From NCBI RefSeq assembly GCF_006717045.1, contig NZ_VFPH01000001.1, positions 3,534,001 to 3,598,000 of the forward strand: DNA of 64,000 nucleotides, read 5' to 3'. This stretch comes from Pseudonocardia cypriaca (GTDB lineage: Bacteria > Actinomycetota > Actinomycetes > Mycobacteriales > Pseudonocardiaceae). This document shows, piece by piece, positions 39,447 to 48,245 of this stretch (its first letter is position 1; every line of letters begins with the position of its first letter). The notes under the pieces were generated by a model. That model saw only the letters and a program-made list of their open reading frames with translations. It did not search any database and was not told the DNA's origin. A program made the translations under genes and the position numbers.

Positions 39447-40342
39447 CCCTTGATACCGCTGGTGTTGATCCCGTCCACGATGAGCCGCTGGAACACCAGG
39501 AAGAACAGGAACACCGGCACCAACGACAGCACCGACATCGCGAACATCGGGGCGATGGCGGCCTGCCCGCTCGAGTCGAGGAACAGGCGCAGGCCGATCG
39601 GCACCGTGTAGGAGTCGAGGTCGTTGAGGTAGACGAGCTGGGTGAAGAAGTCGTTCCAGGTCCAGATGAACGAGAACACCGCGGTGGTGACCAGCGCCGG
39701 CTTGGTGAGCGGCAGCACCACGAAGAAGAACCGCCGGTAGGGCCCGCACCCGTCGATCTCGGCCGCCTCGTCGAGGCTGCGCGGGATGCCCCGCATGAAC
39801 TGCACCATGAGGAACACGAAGAACGCCTCGGTGGCGAGGAACTTCGGCACGATCAGCGGCAGCGGGGTGTTGATCCACTCCAGGCTGTTGAACAGCACGT
39901 ACTGCGGCACGATCAGCACGTGGTGCGGCAGCAGCAGCGTGCCGATCATGATCGCGAACCAGAACCCGCGCAGCGGGAACTTGAGCCGGGCGAACGCGAA
40001 CGCGGCCAGCGAGCACGCCAACGCGTTGCCGACGACCACGCCGATCGCCACCACCGCGCTGTTGAGGAAGAACGTCCCGAACGTGACGCCCGGGATGCCG
40101 TTCCAGCCGTCGACGTAGTTCCCGGGGCTGAACTGCCGCGGGAACACGTTGACGTTGTTGAGGATCTCCTGCGGCGACTTGAACGACGTGCCGAACATGT
40201 AGGCGATCGGGTAGAGCGCCACGAGCAGGATCGCGATCAGCACGACGTGCGCGGCGATGCCCTCGTACCAGCGGCCCTTCTGCCCGGCCGGGCCGGGCGC
40301 GGCCGGGGAGGTCGCGACCGGGGCGACGGTGGTGGTGGCCAT
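39443..40342 (-). CDS. Carbohydrate ABC transporter permease, MalG-like
   Basis: 299 residues and six hydrophobic helices after a Pro/Ala-rich leader. The EAA loop is in RSLDEAAEIDGCGPYRRFFF-V-VLPLTKPAL, the usual MalG/CUT1 permease motif. The ATG overlaps the upstream permease stop by one base (TGATG). With the MalF-like permease and the binding lipoprotein it makes a CUT1 sugar importer; no ATPase gene is present, which is usual for systems sharing a common MsiK-type ATPase. Confidence 0.92.
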   Translation of the reverse strand: MATTTVAPVATSPAAPGPAGQKGRWYEGIAAHVVLIAILLVALYPIAYMFGTSFKSPQEILNNVNVFPRQFSPGNYVDGWNGIPGVTFGTFFLNSAVVAIGVVVGNALACSLAAFAFARLKFPLRGFWFAIMIGTLLLPHHVLIVPQYVLFNSLEWINTPLPLIVPKFLATEAFFVFLMVQFMRGIPRSLDEAAEIDGCGPYRRFFFVVLPLTKPALVTTAVFSFIWTWNDFFTQLVYLNDLDSYTVPIGLRLFLDSSGQAAIAPMFAMSVLSLVPVFLFFLVFQRLIVDGINTSGIKG

Positions 40343-41298
40343 CAGCGGTCCCCCTCGTCGGCGTAGTGGACCCAGAGGGAACCGCTGCGGAAGACGAACG
40401 CCGTGATGACGCCGAGCGCGATGAGGAACACCCACGCCATCGCCGACGCGTAGCCCATCTGGAAGTCCCCGAACCCGCGCAGGTACAGGTAGACGGTGTA
40501 GAGCAGGGTGGAGTCGGCCGGGCCGCCGGTGCCACCGCTGATCACGAACGCCGCGGTGAAGCCCTGGAACCCGGCGATCGTCTCCAGCACCACGTTGAAG
40601 AACAGCACCGGCGACAGCAGCGGCAGCGTGACGTGCCAGAACTGCTTGATCCGGCCGGCCCCGTCGAGCGCGGCGGCCTCGAACATCTCCGTCGGGATCT
40701 GCTTGAGCCCGGCGAGGAAGATGACCATCGGGGCGCCGAACTGCCAGGCGGCCAGGATCACGAGCGTGCCCAGGGCGAAGGCCGGGTCGGCGATCCAGGC
40801 CCGGCCCGGGATGCCGAAGACCGCGAGCAGGCCGTTGATCGCGCCCTGGCCGCCGAACAGGGTCTGCCAGACGATCGCGATCGCGACGCTGCCACCCAGG
40901 AGCGACGGCACGTAGTACAGCGAGCGGTACAGCCCGACACCCCGCCGGTTGCGGTACAGCAGCAGCGCGACGCCGAGCGCGACGGCGAGCTTGAGCGGCA
41001 CCGACGTGATCGCGAACAGGAGGGTGGCGCCCACCGAGTTCCAGAACTGCGGATCCCCGGTGAACATCCGCTCGTAGTTCTCCAGGCCCACCCACTCCGG
41101 GTCCTGCAGCAGGTCGTAGTCGGTGAAGCTCAGGTAGAGCGAGTAGAGCATCGGCAGCAGCGTGATGCCGAAGAGCCCGAGCAACCACGGGCTGAGGAAG
41201 ACGTAGCCCGCGATCGCCTCCTTCCGGCGTCCTGGCCGGCCGCGGGGCGGTGCCGCGTGCCGGCCGGCGGGTGTCGGCCGTACTGCCGTGTCCACCAT
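40342..41298 (-). CDS. Carbohydrate ABC transporter permease, MalF-like
   Basis: 318 residues. YVFLSPWLLGLFGITLLPML is the first helix, and the EAA loop is in TEMFEAAALDGAGRIKQFWH followed by VTLPLLSPV. Six helices. It is 14 bp downstream of the binding-protein gene and overlaps the MalG-like gene by one base. Together they import a sugar or sugar acid, most likely an oligo-uronide given the uronate enzymes in the locus (inference). Confidence 0.92.
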   Translation of the reverse strand: MVDTAVRPTPAGRHAAPPRGRPGRRKEAIAGYVFLSPWLLGLFGITLLPMLYSLYLSFTDYDLLQDPEWVGLENYERMFTGDPQFWNSVGATLLFAITSVPLKLAVALGVALLLYRNRRGVGLYRSLYYVPSLLGGSVAIAIVWQTLFGGQGAINGLLAVFGIPGRAWIADPAFALGTLVILAAWQFGAPMVIFLAGLKQIPTEMFEAAALDGAGRIKQFWHVTLPLLSPVLFFNVVLETIAGFQGFTAAFVISGGTGGPADSTLLYTVYLYLRGFGDFQMGYASAMAWVFLIALGVITAFVFRSGSLWVHYADEGDR

Positions 41299-41312
41299 CG
41301 ACCGCTCTCCCG

Positions 41313-42647
41313 TCAGCTCGCCGCGCGCTCGAGCTCGCCTGCGGCCTGCGTGACGAACTCTTCGGCACCGTCGGCGGGCGACTGGCGCCCGAACCCGACG
41401 TTCTCCGCGGTCGCCTGCAGCAGCCGGCCGAGCTGTGAGTCGCCCTGCGCGGGAACCGGCGGGGTGGGGCCGGCGTCGGCGACGACCTTCTCGTCGTAGG
41501 CGAGGACGTACTTCAGCTGGTCGTCGAAGTTCGGGGAGACCACGTCGCGCACCTGCTTGTTCGGCGGCAGACCGCGCTCGGTGCCGAGGATCGCGCCCGC
41601 CTCCGGGTCGCTGACGAAGAAGTTGATCACGTCGACGGCCGTGGCGATGTTGTCGCCCCCGGTGTAGGCGGTGAAGAACTGCGACGGGCGGGCGTACGCA
41701 CCGCTGCGCGGGCCCGGGATGGGCACGAGCCCGACCTCGTGGTCGGTGGCCTTCGCGAGCTCGGTGAGCTGGTTGTCGTACATGTAGGTCATCGCGGTGC
41801 TCTTGGTGGCCACCGTGTTCTTGGAGATGTCACCGGCGTTGGCCGGCTGCGCCACCTCCTGGGGAGAGGCTGCGCCGCTCTTGCGGAGCCGGTCCCACAA
41901 CTCGAACCAGGCCGTCACGTCCTCGGTGGTGAACCCGGGCTTCTGGCCGTCGTAGAGCTCCTTGCCGTTCTGGCGCAGCCAGTACTCGAACAGGGTGATG
42001 TTGGCGCTCTCGTCGCGCATGGCCCACGGCGCGTTCCCCGTGGCCCGCGTGACCCCCGCCGCCCAGGTGTCGAACTCCTCCCAGGTGGCCCAGCCGTTCT
42101 CCGGCGGGAGCATGCCCACCTTCTCCAGCGCCGTCCTGTCGTAGGCGATGGCCTGGGTGTTGGCGGCGAGCGGCACGGCGTAGAGCTTGTCGTCGACCTT
42201 GCCGGTGCCCAGCAGCTTCTCGTCGATGCCGTCGACCTTCAGGGTGTTGCCGACCCACGGGTCCAGCTCAGCGAGCAGACCCTTGCTCGAGTACTCGCGC
42301 AGCACCCGGTTGTCGATCTGGATGATGTCCGCGGCGTTGCGGCCCGCTGCGGTGGTGTTGACCTTGTCGTAGTAGCCGGAGTAGCCCTGCCACTGCGTGG
42401 TGAACGTGACGTTCGGGTGCTTCTGCGTGTAGAGGTCGAGCACCTTCTGCGTGAGCTCGGCCCGTGCCGGGCCGCCCCACCAGGTGACCTCCAGCTGTAC
42501 CGGCTGCTCGCGCTCGGGCGGACCGCCCGCCTGCTGGTCGCTCGCGCGCGACCCACCGCCGCCGCACGCGGCGGTGGCGAGGACGGCGAGCACGGCTGCG
42601 CCCGCGAACAGCGTGCGCATGGTCCGGGCGGACCCGAGGATGGCCAT
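41313..42647 (-). CDS. Extracellular sugar-binding lipoprotein (CUT1 family 1)
   Basis: 444 residues. The signal peptide ends in a lipobox (AVLATAAC) near residue 28, followed by a Gly/Ser linker. LEVTWWGGPARAELTQKVLD and PNVTFTTQWQGYSGYYDKVN are family 1 solute-binding blocks, and LYAVPLAANTQAIAYDRTAL is the typical hinge region. ATG 42647 has GAAGGAG upstream. It is the first gene of the transporter operon; the 248-bp gap to the divergent oxidoreductase gene holds a LacI-type operator. Confidence 0.92.
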   Translation of the reverse strand: MAILGSARTMRTLFAGAAVLAVLATAACGGGGSRASDQQAGGPPEREQPVQLEVTWWGGPARAELTQKVLDLYTQKHPNVTFTTQWQGYSGYYDKVNTTAAGRNAADIIQIDNRVLREYSSKGLLAELDPWVGNTLKVDGIDEKLLGTGKVDDKLYAVPLAANTQAIAYDRTALEKVGMLPPENGWATWEEFDTWAAGVTRATGNAPWAMRDESANITLFEYWLRQNGKELYDGQKPGFTTEDVTAWFELWDRLRKSGAASPQEVAQPANAGDISKNTVATKSTAMTYMYDNQLTELAKATDHEVGLVPIPGPRSGAYARPSQFFTAYTGGDNIATAVDVINFFVSDPEAGAILGTERGLPPNKQVRDVVSPNFDDQLKYVLAYDEKVVADAGPTPPVPAQGDSQLGRLLQATAENVGFGRQSPADGAEEFVTQAAGELERAAS

Positions 42648-42856
42648 GAGAGCTCCTTCGATCACACTGGCCCGGTTCGCCGACGCCTCTGGTGGCGAGC
42701 ACGGGGCCTCGCTCGTCGCGCAATTAGTTCAGAGCAGGGGCGCGTCGTCAACAACGTCTTGCGGTTTTTTTCAGCCGTTTGCATCATTGGTCTGCCGCCG
42801 CCTCGGCAGCGGTGCCGGGCAACGCCGTGAGCTGCCCGCTCAGCCGATCCGCTGAT

Positions 42857-42872
42857 CTGCAACCCTTTGCAG
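42857..42872. promoter_or_regulatory. LacI-type operator CTGCAA-N4-TTGCAG (uronate locus)
   Basis: CTGCAA-CCCT-TTGCAG, perfect 6-bp arms, 24 bp upstream of the Gfo/Idh/MocA start in the region divergent from the sugar-binding gene. The same arms with another 4-base spacer occur at 49295-49310 before the LacI gene. The rest of the 248-bp region has a TTTTTTT run at 42767-42773 and a partial site (TTTGCATCATTGG) at about 42779-42791. Confidence 0.75.
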
Positions 42873-42895
42873 TCGGCCCCAGCACCGGGAGAGTC

Positions 42896-44245
42896 ATGCC
42901 CCCCAGCGCCGCGAGCTCGCCGCGCCCCCGCTACGCGATCGTCGGCCTCGGTGGCCGCGCCCAGATGTTCGTCGACGCCCTCACCGGGGCGCACGCCGAC
43001 ACGGCGCAGCTCGTCGCCATGTGCGACGTCAACCAGACCCGGATGGACGTGCACAACCGCACCGTCGTCGAGCGCGGCCAGCCGGCCGTGCCGACCTACA
43101 AGGCGCAGGACTTCGGGCGGATGCTCGACGCCGAGCGCGTCGACACCGTCGTCGTCGCGTCCATCGACCGCACCCACGACGAGTACATCGTCGCCGCGTT
43201 GCGCGCGGGCCGGGACGTGATCACCGAGAAGCCCATGACGATCGACGCGGAGCGGTGCAAGCGGATCCTCGACGCCCAGGCGGAGACGGGCCGCCAGGTC
43301 ACGGTCACCTTCAACTACCGCTACAACCCCCTCCACGCGCGCGTTCGCGAGGTGATCGCCTCCGGTGCGATCGGCGAGATCGGCTCCGTCCACTTCGAGT
43401 GGCTGCTCGACACCCGTCACGGGGCCGACTACTTCCGCCGCTGGCACCGCGACAAGGCCAACTCGGGCGGCCTCATGGTCCACAAGGCCACCCACCACTT
43501 CGACCTCGTCAACTGGTGGGTCGCCTCCTCCCCCGAGCTCGTCTACGGGCTCGGGCGGCTGTTCTTCTACGGCGACGAGAACGGCGCGCGCCGCGGCCTC
43601 GCCCGGCCCTACACGCGCGCCCACGGCTCCCCCGAAGCCGCCGACGACCCGTTCGCGCTGCACCTGGCAGGCAACGAGAAGATGACCGCGCTCTACCTCG
43701 ACGCGGAACACGAGGACGGCTACCACCGCGACCAGAACGTCTTCGGCCCCGGCATCACCATCGAGGACGACATGACGGTGGCCGTGCGCTACCGCAGCGG
43801 CGCCACGATGAGCTACCACCTCACCGCGTACTCGCCGTGGGAGGGCTACCGGGTGGCGTTCAACGGCAGCGCGGGGCGCCTCGAGCTCGACGTCATGGAG
43901 AACTCGTTCGTCGACCCGGGCACCGCGGGCACGGTCAAGGGCGAGGCCCTGCACGGCAGGCCCGGCACCGAGATGCGGCCCGAACCCGAGCACGGCGCCC
44001 GGCTCACCCTGCGCAAGCACTGGGAGAAGCCGGAGGACCTGGACCTCCCCGACACCAGCGGTGGCCACGGCGGCGGCGACGAGCGGATGCTCGCCGACAT
44101 CTTCGGTGGCAAGGTCGTCGACGACCCGCTCGGCCGGGCGTCCACCCACCGCGACGGCGCGCTGTCGCTGCTCACCGGCCTCGCGGCGAACCGTTCCTTC
44201 GAGACCGGCCTCCCGGTCCGTGCCGACGAGATCCTGGAGCTGTGA
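42896..44245 (+). CDS. Gfo/Idh/MocA-family oxidoreductase
   Basis: 449 residues. RYAIVGLGGRAQMFVDALTG is the NAD(P) Rossmann loop, followed by VAMCDVNQTRMDV, VVVASIDRTHDEYI and the family's EKPMTID motif. The C-terminal domain has NSGGLMVHKATHHFDLVNWW, where the HKxxHHxD pattern provides catalytic His residues. It oxidises or reduces a sugar or sugar-acid, probably an early step for the substrate of the divergent transporter. ATG with GGGAGAG upstream; the uronate isomerase gene starts 1 bp after its stop. Confidence 0.88.
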   Translation: MPPSAASSPRPRYAIVGLGGRAQMFVDALTGAHADTAQLVAMCDVNQTRMDVHNRTVVERGQPAVPTYKAQDFGRMLDAERVDTVVVASIDRTHDEYIVAALRAGRDVITEKPMTIDAERCKRILDAQAETGRQVTVTFNYRYNPLHARVREVIASGAIGEIGSVHFEWLLDTRHGADYFRRWHRDKANSGGLMVHKATHHFDLVNWWVASSPELVYGLGRLFFYGDENGARRGLARPYTRAHGSPEAADDPFALHLAGNEKMTALYLDAEHEDGYHRDQNVFGPGITIEDDMTVAVRYRSGATMSYHLTAYSPWEGYRVAFNGSAGRLELDVMENSFVDPGTAGTVKGEALHGRPGTEMRPEPEHGARLTLRKHWEKPEDLDLPDTSGGHGGGDERMLADIFGGKVVDDPLGRASTHRDGALSLLTGLAANRSFETGLPVRADEILEL

Positions 44246-44246
44246 C

Positions 44247-45668
44247 ATGGCGGTACGACCACTGGTGCTGGACGACGACCGCGTCCTGCCCACCGACCCC
44301 GCCGTGCGGGCCGTCGCGCGCGAGATCTTCGGCGCCGTCCGCGACCTGCCCCTGATCAGCATGCACGGCCACGTCGAGGCGTCCGTGCTCGCCGACGACG
44401 AGCCGTTCGGGGACCCGGCGCAGCTGCTCGTCGTGCCCGACCACTACGTCACCCGCATGTTCGTCTCCCAGGGCGTACGCCTGGAGGAGCTCGGCGTGCC
44501 CCGCCGCGACGGCGGCCCCGTCGAGACCGACGGGCGGGCGATCTGGCGCAAGTTCTGCTCCGGGTGGCACCTGTTCCGCGGAACGCCGTCGCGGTTCTGG
44601 CTGGAGCAGGAGCTGCACGACGTGTTCGGGGTGAACGTGCAGCCGTCCGACGAGACGGCCGACGCGATCTACGACCAGATCGCCGCGTGCATCGCGCGTC
44701 CGGAGTTCCGGCCCCGCGCCCTGTTCGACCGCTTCAAGCTGGAGATCCTCGCCACCACCGACGCCCCGGCGAGCACGCTCGACGCGCACGCCGCGATCGC
44801 CGCGTCCGACTGGGACGGACGCGTCGTGCCGACCTTCCGCCCCGACGCGCTCGTGCACCTGAACCGGCCCACGTGGAAGCGCGACGTCGAGGAGCTCGGG
44901 GACGTCGCGGGCACCGCCGTCGACACCTACGCCGGCTTCCTCGCCGCCCTCGAGCAGCGGCGCGAGCACTTCAAGCGGCTCGGGGCCCTGGCCACCGACC
45001 ACGGCCACACCACCGCCGACACCACCCCCCTCGACCGCGCCGACGCCGAGCGGATCTACGCGGCCGCGCTCGCCGGGTCGGTGGAGCAGGCCGCCGCCGA
45101 CGCGTTCTCGGCGCACATGCTGTTCGAGATGGCGCGCATGAGCCGCGACGACGGCCTCGTCATGCAGATCCACCCGGGCGTCCTGCGCAACCACCACGGC
45201 GGGGTCCACGACGCGTTCGGACCGGACCGGGGCTTCGACATCCCGCTGCCCGTCGACTTCACCCGCGGGCTGCACCCGATGCTCTCCGCCTTCGGCACCG
45301 ACCCCGGGTTCCGGTGCGTGGTCTTCACCATCGACGAGACCACGTACTCCCGCGAGCTCGCCCCGCTGGCCGGCGTCTACCCGTCGATGCGGCTGGGCGT
45401 GCCGTGGTGGTTCCTCGACAGCCCGCACGCCATGCGCCGCTTCCGCGAGGCCGTCACCGAGACCGCCGGCTTCTACAACACCGCGGGCTTCGTGGACGAC
45501 ACGAGGGCCTTCGCCTCGATCCCGGCCCGCCACGACCTGGCGAGACGGGTGGACAGCGGCTACCTCGCCCAACTGGTGACGAACGGCCAGCTGGGCCTGG
45601 ACGAGGCCGTGGAGACGGCGGTGGACCTGAGCACGACGATCCCGCGCGAGGCCTACGCCCCCCGCTGA
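44247..45668 (+). CDS. uxaC: Uronate (glucuronate/galacturonate) isomerase
   Basis: 473 residues, the normal length. LPLISMHGHVEASVLADDEP has the metal-binding HxH of the amidohydrolase fold; KLEILATTDAPASTLDAH, VVPTFRPDALVHL and VMQIHPGVLRNHH are the other UxaC blocks. It converts D-glucuronate to D-fructuronate or D-galacturonate to D-tagaturonate. It follows the Gfo/Idh/MocA gene by 1 bp. The next enzyme in the pathway, a fructuronate reductase-type dehydrogenase, is at 46800-48245. Mannonate dehydratase and KDG enzymes are not in the window. Confidence 0.9.
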   Translation: MAVRPLVLDDDRVLPTDPAVRAVAREIFGAVRDLPLISMHGHVEASVLADDEPFGDPAQLLVVPDHYVTRMFVSQGVRLEELGVPRRDGGPVETDGRAIWRKFCSGWHLFRGTPSRFWLEQELHDVFGVNVQPSDETADAIYDQIAACIARPEFRPRALFDRFKLEILATTDAPASTLDAHAAIAASDWDGRVVPTFRPDALVHLNRPTWKRDVEELGDVAGTAVDTYAGFLAALEQRREHFKRLGALATDHGHTTADTTPLDRADAERIYAAALAGSVEQAAADAFSAHMLFEMARMSRDDGLVMQIHPGVLRNHHGGVHDAFGPDRGFDIPLPVDFTRGLHPMLSAFGTDPGFRCVVFTIDETTYSRELAPLAGVYPSMRLGVPWWFLDSPHAMRRFREAVTETAGFYNTAGFVDDTRAFASIPARHDLARRVDSGYLAQLVTNGQLGLDEAVETAVDLSTTIPREAYAPR

Positions 45669-45675
45669 TCGAACG

Positions 45676-45745
45676 ACTTCGCACACCCAGCTGCTACTTC
45701 GCATGAGGCCGGCCTTGTGCGAAGTCGGCAGCGGGTGTGCGGAGT
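45676..45745. repeat. Nested palindrome, family 1, copy 3 (between convergent genes)
   Basis: Outer arms ACTTCGCACACCCAGC (45676-45691) and GCGGGTGTGCGGAGT (45731-45745) are imperfect; the inner hairpin, ACTTCGCATGAGGCC (45696-45710) with GGCCTTGTGCGAAGT (45711-45725), pairs at 13 of 15. It fits into the 80 bp between the stop of the uronate isomerase gene and the stop of the convergent AbiEi-like gene. Confidence 0.8.
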
Positions 45746-45748
45746 GGG

Positions 45749-46669
45749 TCAGATCCGACGGAAGCGCGAGCGGAGCCTGCTCGCTGTGGGGGCGAAGTTC
45801 GCCAGGTCCGACCAGATCCAGCGAACGACCGCCAGGTCCTCGTCGCGGAGGGCGTCCTCCCGCAGTTTCTCCTCGACCAGCACCTCCGCGATGTCCTGTC
45901 CAGGACGCAGCGTCCGCCCGTACTTGACGAGCCCGTCGAACTCGCCGACGGTGCGCAGCTCGGGCCAGCCGACATCCACGCGTCCGATGAACCGACCTGT
46001 GGCCGAGGCGCGCACCTCCCATTGGAGGACCGGTATGGGCAGGCCGGCGGCAGCGATCGCCACCCGGCTGCGTGACTCCCCGACGCTCTCGCTGAGACCG
46101 TTCGAGAACTCGATCACTCGCCGCGCGGCCCGGGTGCCCGGCCGGCGCGGGACGGCTTCCAGCACGTCGACGAGGTCGCCCAGCTCCACCCGATCCGGGC
46201 GCTGGTAGAACAGCGCGGAGTCGGCCACCACCACCGCCTGCTCGAAGGGCACCATCCGCGCGAGATCAGCGACCGTGCGGGCCGGCGATGTGACCGGGAG
46301 CCCGGCGATCATGGTGATCTCCGCCGGGTCCAGCGCGGCCACGTGCACGTGGACCAGCGCGCCGCGACGGCCACCTCCTGCCCGGCGCCGCGTCACGTGC
46401 ACCCGGCCGAGCGGGACACCCCAGATCCGCAGCCCGTGCAGCACGGCGGCCGAGATGTGGCTGACCACCGCGTCACCGGCCAGCTCCCGCATGGCGGCCG
46501 CGATCTGCAGGGTGTGCCGCGCGAGGAGGTCGTCCGGCAGATCGCCCTGGACGTAGGCCCCGCGGCGCACGGGGGTGAGCCGGCCGGTACGCACCAGCCG
46601 GCGCAACTCGTCGTCCGAGAAACCGGCGCCGAGCAGGTGCGGCCGCAGGGTGAGGTCGGGCAGTTCCAC
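45749..46669 (-). CDS. AbiEi-antitoxin-like / DUF559-type nuclease-domain protein
   Basis: 306 residues. The N-terminal half has the AbiEi-like winged-helix pattern (HLLGAGFSDDELRRLVRTGR, then LTPVRRGAYVQGDLP, SHISAAVLHGLRIWG). The C-terminal 110 residues resemble a small PD-(D/E)XK nuclease: Glu in GESRSRVAIAAAGLP, Asp in GRVDVGWPELRTVGEFDGLVK in two parts, and EKLREDALR. Fused proteins of this type are common in actinomycetes, but their role is not settled. GTG 46669 is the likely start; the frame runs on to 46753 through a repeat. No toxin partner gene is adjacent. Confidence 0.7.
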   Translation of the reverse strand: MELPDLTLRPHLLGAGFSDDELRRLVRTGRLTPVRRGAYVQGDLPDDLLARHTLQIAAAMRELAGDAVVSHISAAVLHGLRIWGVPLGRVHVTRRRAGGGRRGALVHVHVAALDPAEITMIAGLPVTSPARTVADLARMVPFEQAVVVADSALFYQRPDRVELGDLVDVLEAVPRRPGTRAARRVIEFSNGLSESVGESRSRVAIAAAGLPIPVLQWEVRASATGRFIGRVDVGWPELRTVGEFDGLVKYGRTLRPGQDIAEVLVEEKLREDALRDEDLAVVRWIWSDLANFAPTASRLRSRFRRI

Positions 46670-46723
46670 CTCGGCAGCATCCCCGGCGGGAGCGGCCGGT
46701 GGGCCCGAACGGACGATCTCCCC

Positions 46724-46795
46724 CACTTCGCACATCCAGCCCCAACTCCGCACAGGGCCCGCCTCGTGCGGAGTCAGGGGTGGGTGTGCGAAGTG
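46724..46795. repeat. Nested palindrome, family 1, copy 4
   Basis: Outer arms CACTTCGCACATCCAG (46724-46739) and TGGGTGTGCGAAGTG (46781-46795) and inner arms ACTCCGCACAGGGC (46745-46758) and GCCTCGTGCGGAGT (46761-46774), with one or two mismatches. It ends 4 bp from the stop of the minus-strand dehydrogenase gene and reaches into the open frame upstream of the AbiEi-like gene. Confidence 0.82.
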
Positions 46796-46799
46796 CGAC

Positions 46800-48245
46800 T
46801 CAGGGGGCGGTGGCCGCTGCTACGCCGCCCTTCGTCAACGCCTCCAGTGACTCCGTGACCAGGTCGCGGAACCTTCCGTTCGCCGGTAGGTCCTCCCCGA
46901 AGACCTCCTGCAGGGACAGCAGGGCGTCCACTGCCGCCTGTGGCGTCGCGGCCTCGGCGGTGAGCTCTTTCAGGCGGTCGGCCATCGGGTCGTCCACGGT
47001 GTCGGCCGTGCAGACGTAGCGCATCCACGCCGCCACGCCGAGGCAGGCGAAGCGGGGCTCGGCACCGCGGGCGAGGGCGTCGCGGATCGTGCCGAGCAGG
47101 CGTTGCGGGAGCTTCTGCGTGCCGTCCATCGCGATCTGGACGGTGCGGTGGCGCAGCGCCGGGTTGTGGAAGCGCTCGATGAGCTCCCGCTGGTAGGCGG
47201 CCACGTCGAAGCCGTCCGGCACCGCGAGGGTCGGCTCCACGTCGTCGGCCATGAGGTGGGCGACGACGCCCGCGATGCCCGGGTCGGCCATGGCGTCGGC
47301 CACGTACACGTGCCCGGCCAGCGCGCCGAGGTAGGCGAGGGTGGAGTGGCTGCCGTTGAGCAGCCGCAGCTTCATCGCCTCGTACGGGGCGACGTCCGCG
47401 GTGAGCACCGCACCGGCGCGCTCCCAGGCCGGGCGGCCCGCGGCGAAGCGGTCCTCCACCACCCACTGCCGGAACGGCTCCGTGACGACGACGCCGCGGT
47501 CCTCGAAGCCGAGCAGGCGGGCGGCCTCGGCACGGTCCTCGTCGGTGGTGGCCGGGACGATCCGGTCGACCATCGACGACGGGAACGCCACCGACTCGGC
47601 GACCCAGGCCGCGAGGGACCCGCCGTCGGGGAGTGCCTCGCAGAAGTCCGTCACGAGCCCGCGCAGCACCTCGCCGTTGGCCGGCAGGTTGTCGCAGGAC
47701 AGCAGCGTGATCGGGCCCGCGTCGGCCGCCCGGCGGGCCTGCAGGCCGCGTACAAGCTGCCCGATGACGGTGCGCGGCAGCGCGTCCCCGGTGAGGTCGG
47801 CGGCCACGTCGGGGTCGGTGCGGCGCAGCCTGCCGGTGGCCGGGTCGTGCCGGTAGCCCTTCTCGGTGACGGTGAGCGTGACCAGCCGGGTGGACGGCGC
47901 GGCGAGCAGCGCCTGCAGCCGCTCCCCCTCCTCCGCCGCGAAGAGCAGGTCGCGCACGGCGCCCGCCACCCGCAGCGACGTGTCCTCGCCCCGGACGAGC
48001 ACGGAGTAGAGGCCGTCCTGGGGCTGCAGCTGGTCGAGCACCCCGCGGCTGCGCTGGGTGACCCCGCAGATCCCCCAGTCGCCGCCGGCGGCCGCGACGG
48101 CTTCCTCGGTGAACACCGCCTGGTGGGCCCGGTGGAAGGCGCCGATGCCCAGGTGCACGATGCCCACGCCGAGGGCACGCGGGTCGACGAGCGGGCGCTG
48201 CGCGGCGGGCAGGTCCGGGAGCGCGCCGAGGGCGAGACGTGCCAT
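46800..48245 (-). CDS. uxuB: Mannitol dehydrogenase-family oxidoreductase (fructuronate reductase / UxuB-like)
   Basis: 481 residues. VGIVHLGIGAFHRAHQAVFT is the typical N-terminal Rossmann block; DNLPANGEVLRGLVTDFC, FPSSMVDRIVPATTDED, EPFRQWVVEDRFAAGRPAWE (partly cited) and the catalytic KLRLLNGSHSTLAYLG follow. In uronate catabolism this enzyme reduces fructuronate to D-mannonate with NADH. The ATG overlaps the LacI stop by one base, so regulator and enzyme form one operon. Mannitol or arabinitol use is possible from sequence alone; the nearby uxaC favours fructuronate. Confidence 0.83.
   Translation of the reverse strand: MARLALGALPDLPAAQRPLVDPRALGVGIVHLGIGAFHRAHQAVFTEEAVAAAGGDWGICGVTQRSRGVLDQLQPQDGLYSVLVRGEDTSLRVAGAVRDLLFAAEEGERLQALLAAPSTRLVTLTVTEKGYRHDPATGRLRRTDPDVAADLTGDALPRTVIGQLVRGLQARRAADAGPITLLSCDNLPANGEVLRGLVTDFCEALPDGGSLAAWVAESVAFPSSMVDRIVPATTDEDRAEAARLLGFEDRGVVVTEPFRQWVVEDRFAAGRPAWERAGAVLTADVAPYEAMKLRLLNGSHSTLAYLGALAGHVYVADAMADPGIAGVVAHLMADDVEPTLAVPDGFDVAAYQRELIERFHNPALRHRTVQIAMDGTQKLPQRLLGTIRDALARGAEPRFACLGVAAWMRYVCTADTVDDPMADRLKELTAEAATPQAAVDALLSLQEVFGEDLPANGRFRDLVTESLEALTKGGVAAATAP

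Noticed and set aside
38853..40535. Large 560-codon frame covering the DUF624 gene
   Set aside because: Only its last third has the hydrophobic DUF624 pattern; the rest is a shadow of the permease genes.
46670..46753. N-terminal extension of the AbiEi-like protein
   Set aside because: The extra codons run into a dispersed palindrome, and the domain starts after GTG 46669.
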